In this document: in pieces, positions 6,507 through 10,312 of the stretch | Numbering within the stretch: the first letter of the stretch is position 1 | Layout: every line of letters begins with the position of its first letter | Position numbers and translations under genes: made by a program | Origin: Coxiellaceae bacterium | GTDB lineage: Bacteria > Pseudomonadota > Gammaproteobacteria > UBA9339 | Direction of reading: 5' to 3' | DNA length: 10,312 nucleotides | Assembly: GCA_003142435.1 (NCBI GenBank) | Contig: PLMI01000143.1 | Span: forward strand, 3,849 to 14,160 | The notes under the pieces: generated by a model | Seen by the model: only the letters and a program-made list of their open reading frames with translations | Databases searched by the model: none | Told to the model about the DNA's origin: nothing

Positions 6507-7910
6507 TTACATTTGTTTCGACATTATGTATTCTGGATCGGATAATTTTTTAAATCGGCGAAATAAAATAATTGCACCTAAAAGAAAACTAAAAACGAAA
6601 GCGAGCCTTATGCCATATGCTTTTAAGTTAAAATAATAAGCTAAAAAATAACCTAACGGAAGAGCGCCTAAACAGCTTATGAAAATGCTTACTACCATAG
6701 ATACGCGATTATCATAAATGCCACGCAATGATCCACTCGTTATTGCTCTGACAAAATCAAACAATTGTGCAACAGCTCCAATCGCTAATAAAATTATTGC
6801 CATGTGTACAGTCGAGGCATTTGCAGGAAGGTCTGGATTTAAGTAAAGTGAAATAATTAATTTTGGGAAAAAACAATATAAAATCAAAAAAATGATTCCA
6901 AAAATAGCGCCTAATGTAATGCCTGAATAACCGATATAGCGAATAGAATAAAAATCTTTTTTACCATACGCTTGACCTATAAGTACACCGCTGGCTTGAG
7001 AAATTCCATAAGGAATTACAATAAGGAAAGCTGACGTTTGCAAAACTATTTGTTGTGCAGCTAAAGAATTTTCGCCAAACCACCCAATCATGATAGTAGA
7101 TAAAGAAAATGCTATAAATTCTGCACTAACTTGCGAGGCAGTGAAAATACCAAAACTTAAAAGTTCGCGAATGTAGATGAATTTTTTACTGTCACGAAAT
7201 GAAAAGATTTTATATTTTTTATAACTCTTACCAAAACCAATTTGTATTATCATTGTAAGTGCTACTAGCCAATAGGTAAGCGCAGTTGCAATTCCTAACC
7301 CTGTTAGCCCAAGTTTAGGTACACCAAATTTACCGAATATTAAAATGTAACCTGTTGGTACAAAAATTACAGGCCACAAAAGTCCCCAAAAAGTTATTAA
7401 TTTCGATTTCGAGATGCCTGCAACCAGTTGAAAAAAACACAATCCCCATAAATTAGGAAATACACCTAAAGCAAAGGCGTGAAAATAACCAATCGTTTCA
7501 TCGACCAAATATTTTTCCTGTCCTAAAAGTAGTAATAAACTGCCAAGATGCCACATAATAAACATTGTGGGTATTCCAACAACAATGGTTAAAGCAAGAC
7601 TTTCCCTTATAACGCCGCCGACGTTTTCCGGTTTATTCGCACCATGTGCATGACCGACTAACACGGCTATTGCGAAAAAAAGAGAACTTATGACGACGGT
7701 GATGGTCATTACTGCAGTTGAAGCGAGCGCTGAAGCAGCGAGAATTTTATGCCCCAATTTTGCGACCATTAGCATTCCAATAAAAATGCTGGTTGTGCTA
7801 GCAATTCTTGAGCTTATAAGCGGTATAGATATTTTTGTTATAAGTTTTAGTGATTTTAAAATTTCAATTTTCCGATCGTAAAAGGAAAATTGTAGCTTAT
7901 TTTGTAACAT
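6507..7910 (-). CDS. MATE-family multidrug efflux transporter
   Basis: Inner-membrane exporter of 467 residues with about twelve hydrophobic helices in two similar halves, the architecture of the MATE (NorM/MdtK) family, which exports cationic drugs or metabolites using Na+ or H+. Family features include the loop GHAHGANKPE (86-95) after helix 2 with its second-half counterpart GQAYGKKDF (312-320), GLTGLGIATALTYW (201-214) and SGSLRGIYD (392-400). Aligned by eye from memory to NorM, the helix 7 glutamate (E264) and helix 10 aspartate (D400) are kept, but the helix 1 aspartate of the FVDTVMAG motif is glycine here (G45 in FIGMLMVA). The ATG at 7910 is the only ATG before helix 1, and no clear ribosome site precedes it. 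It is transcribed away from gpmI and towards cpdA. The substrate cannot be inferred. Confidence 0.9.
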   Translation of the reverse strand: MLQNKLQFSFYDRKIEILKSLKLITKISIPLISSRIASTTSIFIGMLMVAKLGHKILAASALASTAVMTITVVISSLFFAIAVLVGHAHGANKPENVGGVIRESLALTIVVGIPTMFIMWHLGSLLLLLGQEKYLVDETIGYFHAFALGVFPNLWGLCFFQLVAGISKSKLITFWGLLWPVIFVPTGYILIFGKFGVPKLGLTGLGIATALTYWLVALTMIIQIGFGKSYKKYKIFSFRDSKKFIYIRELLSFGIFTASQVSAEFIAFSLSTIMIGWFGENSLAAQQIVLQTSAFLIVIPYGISQASGVLIGQAYGKKDFYSIRYIGYSGITLGAIFGIIFLILYCFFPKLIISLYLNPDLPANASTVHMAIILLAIGAVAQLFDFVRAITSGSLRGIYDNRVSMVVSIFISCLGALPLGYFLAYYFNLKAYGIRLAFVFSFLLGAIILFRRFKKLSDPEYIMSKQM

Positions 7911-8066
7911 ATTGATTTTACTAATATTTTTTATTACATGTTTTTTGCTTTTTCAGCAATTTTTAGCTTCGCGCAAAGTCTAAATTGATATTATTTTATA
8001 TGGCTCTTTTTTGCAAATATCATTACAATTGTATTTTTTGTCAACAACTTAAACGGTGAAATTTTT
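7911..8066. promoter_or_regulatory. Divergent promoter region between the MATE gene and gpmI
   Basis: This 156-nt AT-rich region must hold promoters for both divergent genes. For gpmI, TACAAT (8024-8029) is a five-of-six -10 match with no good -35. GGTGA (8055-8059) lies 7 nt before the gpmI ATG and is its likely ribosome site. For the MATE gene, TTGCAA (8016-8011 on the minus strand) and TAATAT (7993-7988) are 17 nt apart, each matching four of six consensus bases. These assignments are tentative. A 5-bp stem at 7945-7959 (TTGCT/AGCAA) is too weak to call a terminator. Confidence 0.35.
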
Positions 8067-9617
8067 ATGAGTATATCTCAACACAAGCCTTTAATTTTAA
8101 TGATTTTAGATGGATGGGGGTATAGCGAAAACAAAACTGGCAATGCTATTGCGGCAGCAAAAAAACCAAATTTTGATAAATTGTGGGAGAAGTATCCGCA
8201 CAATTTATTATCAGCGTCAGGGCTTGATGTTGGTTTGCCAAAAGGCCAAATGGGAAATTCTGAAGTCGGTCATTTGCATATAGGTGCCGCTCGCCCGGTT
8301 TTGCAGGATTTGACGAAGGTCGATTTGGCGGTAGAAACAGGGGAGTTTTTTAAAAGTCCTGTTTTGCTTGAAACTATAAAAAATGTGATCAAAACAAATG
8401 GGCGACTGCATATTTTTGGCTTGTTGTCTAATGGCGGAGTGCACAGCCGCAACACTCACATTGAAGCCATGGCAGAGATGGCTGCAAGTCAAGGCTTAAA
8501 AGATTTTTACGTGCATGCTTTTTTAGACGGGCGCGATACGCTGCCTAAGTCTGCCGGCGAGTTTATAACTTCAATGGAGCATAAACTACAAACTTTAAAA
8601 TGTGGCAAAATCGCTTCAATTTCTGGACGTTATTATGCAATGGATCGCGATAAAAGATGGGAGAGAGTAGAGCTTGCTTACGACATGCTCACTTTAGGGA
8701 AAACAGATTATCATTTTGAAAGTGCGCTTGAAGCGTTAAACAAAGCATATGAGCGCGGTGAGACAGATGAATTCGTGAAGCCGACTTGTGTTCATGCTTT
8801 AGGTCAAGATGCTGTTACTATCAAAGACAACGATGCAGTTGTGTTTATGAATTTTCGCGCTGATCGAGCACGCGAATTGAGTTTTGCTTTCACTGATCCA
8901 AATTTTAGTGGGTTTACACGCAAAGTTTTTCCAAAACTTACTTCGTATGTAACTTTAACTGAATATTCCGCTGACCTTAAAGTTAAAGTTGTTTATCCAC
9001 CAATAGATTTAACCAATGTCTTTGGCGAGGTTATTGCTAATAATAATTTAAAGCAGTTGCGTATTGCCGAAACTGAAAAATATGCACATGTTACTTATTT
9101 TCTAAATGGTGGAAGAGAGGAACCATTTCCAGGCGAAGACCGCATTTTGGTTCCATCATCCAAGGTTGCAACTTACGATATGCAGCCTGAAATGAGTGCC
9201 CCGGAAGTTACCAGACGCTTAGTAGAAGTGATATTAGAAAAAAAATATGACGTAATAATTTGTAATTACGCAAATCCTGATATGGTAGGGCACACCGGTA
9301 ATTTTGCTGCGACAGTCAAAGCAGTTGAAGCGGTCGATAAGTGCTTGGGCGAAGTTACTGAAGCGTTGTTGAAGGTTGGTGGCGAAATGATAATTATTGC
9401 GGATCATGGCAATGCAGAGCAATTAATTGATCCTGTGACAGGTGGAACGTTCACGGCCCATACTATTAATTTAGTTCCATGTATTTATATGGGCAGGCCC
9501 GCAAAAATTTTAAAATCACAAGGAAAGTTAATTGATCTCGCGCCGACGATGCTCTATTTGATGGGAATAAAGCCTCCCAAGGAAATGACTGGCAAATTAT
9601 TGTTTGAGTTAGTGTAA
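8067..9617 (+). CDS. gpmI: 2,3-bisphosphoglycerate-independent phosphoglycerate mutase
   Basis: Interconverts 3-phosphoglycerate and 2-phosphoglycerate in glycolysis and gluconeogenesis, in the cytoplasm, through a phosphoserine intermediate and two metal ions (usually Mn2+). The 516 residues are normal for the family. The alkaline-phosphatase-like domain supplies D15 (LDGWG), the catalytic serine S65 (MGNSEVGH), D405 and H409 (NPDMVGHTGN), D446 and H447 (ADHGN) and H465 (TAHT). These correspond to the known metal ligands and nucleophile of the Bacillus enzyme. The inserted phosphotransferase domain shows HAFLDGRDT, the YYAMDRDKRWER segment and NFRADRARE. No residue of the active site is missing. 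xseA begins 6 nt after the stop, so the two are probably co-transcribed although their functions are unrelated. Confidence 0.97.
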   Translation: MSISQHKPLILMILDGWGYSENKTGNAIAAAKKPNFDKLWEKYPHNLLSASGLDVGLPKGQMGNSEVGHLHIGAARPVLQDLTKVDLAVETGEFFKSPVLLETIKNVIKTNGRLHIFGLLSNGGVHSRNTHIEAMAEMAASQGLKDFYVHAFLDGRDTLPKSAGEFITSMEHKLQTLKCGKIASISGRYYAMDRDKRWERVELAYDMLTLGKTDYHFESALEALNKAYERGETDEFVKPTCVHALGQDAVTIKDNDAVVFMNFRADRARELSFAFTDPNFSGFTRKVFPKLTSYVTLTEYSADLKVKVVYPPIDLTNVFGEVIANNNLKQLRIAETEKYAHVTYFLNGGREEPFPGEDRILVPSSKVATYDMQPEMSAPEVTRRLVEVILEKKYDVIICNYANPDMVGHTGNFAATVKAVEAVDKCLGEVTEALLKVGGEMIIIADHGNAEQLIDPVTGGTFTAHTINLVPCIYMGRPAKILKSQGKLIDLAPTMLYLMGIKPPKEMTGKLLFELV

Positions 9618-9623
9618 TTGTTT

Positions 9624-10312
9624 ATGGCTAAAAGTGGGAGTTCCCCAATTACAGAAGAAAAAATTTTTTCTGTATCCGAACTTAATTCTTTTGTACATAT
9701 AGTTCTGGAAGAAAACTTTGCGCCGGTTTGGATCACAGGAGAAATTTCTAACTTAGTTCAACCAAATTCAGGTCATATTTATTTTTCTCTGAAAGACAAT
9801 TCTGCAGCTGTTCGCTGTGTTATGTTTCGCGGACACAACACTACGCTCAATTTTAAACCAAAAAATGGTGATCACGTTAACGTCTACGCACAAATAAGCT
9901 TATATGAGGCGCGGGGCGATTATCAGCTTTTAGTTTATAAAATGGAAGATGCGGGGTTGGGCATTTTGCATAAGAAGTTTTTGCAATTGAAAGAAAAGTT
10001 GGCAAAAGAAGGGTTGTTTGATCAAAAATACAAAAAGCTAATTCCTAAATTTCCTAATTGTATTGGCGTGATAACTTCCCCGACTGGCGCTGCAATTCGC
10101 GATATTTTAAGCGTTTTAAAGCGCCGTTTCCCGGGTGTATCAATTGTAATTTATCCAACTCAAGTTCAAGGAAGTGAGGCAAGTGCTCAAATTGTTGATG
10201 CGATAGAAATTGCCAATCTTCGCAACGAATGCGATGTTTTGTTATTAGCAAGAGGTGGCGGTTCTATCGAAGATTTATGGCAATTTAATGAAGAAATTGT
10301 TGCGCGCGCTAT
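9624..10312 (+). CDS. xseA: Exodeoxyribonuclease VII large subunit, 3' part outside the window
   Basis: Large subunit of exonuclease VII, which with XseB degrades single-stranded DNA from both ends and acts in repair. 229 codons are present of the usual 400-450; the frame stays open to the window edge. An N-terminal OB-fold (about 14-110: FSVSELNSFV, VWITGEISNL, GHIYFSLKD) is followed by the start of the catalytic domain with GLFDQKYKKLIP, GVITSPTGAAIRDI (148-161) and RGGGSIEDLWQFNEE (210-224), all family signatures. The ATG lies 6 nt after the gpmI stop and has no clear ribosome site, so translation may depend on coupling with gpmI. Confidence 0.95.
   Translation, partial: MAKSGSSPITEEKIFSVSELNSFVHIVLEENFAPVWITGEISNLVQPNSGHIYFSLKDNSAAVRCVMFRGHNTTLNFKPKNGDHVNVYAQISLYEARGDYQLLVYKMEDAGLGILHKKFLQLKEKLAKEGLFDQKYKKLIPKFPNCIGVITSPTGAAIRDILSVLKRRFPGVSIVIYPTQVQGSEASAQIVDAIEIANLRNECDVLLLARGGGSIEDLWQFNEEIVARA

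Noticed and set aside
6412..6636. 74-codon plus-strand open frame spanning the cpdA-MATE junction.
   Set aside because: It lies out of frame over the end of cpdA and antisense to the MATE gene, and its sequence resembles no protein I recognise.
7945..7964. Stem TTGCT/AGCAA followed by T residues, possible terminator.
   Set aside because: The stem is only 5 bp and AT-rich, and it lies in a divergent promoter region where no gene ends.

Overview
The window reads as a chromosomal stretch of an AT-rich gammaproteobacterium, possibly a relative of the Legionella/Coxiella group. That placement is an inference from gene families (RsmE, a CpdA-type cAMP phosphodiesterase, a long 'type 2' thymidine phosphorylase, independent phosphoglycerate mutase, XseA) and base composition; nothing in the window fixes the species. 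Eight protein genes are supported, seven complete and one cut by the right edge. I see no RNA genes, CRISPR, prophage or transposase.

Left part (1-1260): a zinc-type cation diffusion facilitator gene lies between two copies of a GC-rich palindromic repeat. The right copy (1174-1248) is a complete REP doublet (REPIN): two 23-bp elements, each a GTAG tetranucleotide plus a 19-nt hairpin, in exact inverted orientation around a 29-nt spacer. The left copy (about 22-76) keeps the spacer and the right-hand REP but has lost the left-hand REP. The intact REPIN sits between a good sigma70-like promoter and the ribosome binding site of rsmE, so it should be transcribed as part of the rsmE leader.

Middle part (1261-6500), all plus strand: rsmE and a thymidine/AMP phosphorylase-family gene are closely spaced. 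After a 95-nt gap comes a membrane adenylate cyclase (Cache-HAMP-class III catalytic domain). Its stop codon overlaps the start codon of a cpdA-like cAMP phosphodiesterase. The last two form a compact module that would make cAMP in response to an extracytoplasmic signal and degrade it again.

Right part (6507-10312): a MATE-family exporter on the minus strand converges on cpdA with only 6 nt between the stop codons. It is divergent from gpmI (glycolysis), which is followed after 6 nt by xseA (exonuclease VII large subunit, incomplete at the window edge).

Most genes are housekeeping or common transport genes. The parts worth a second look are the REPIN and its decayed partner, the cyclase-phosphodiesterase pair, the AMP-phosphorylase-like features of the phosphorylase, and the apparent loss of the usual first-helix aspartate in the MATE protein. 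I did not find a convincing undescribed multi-gene system.
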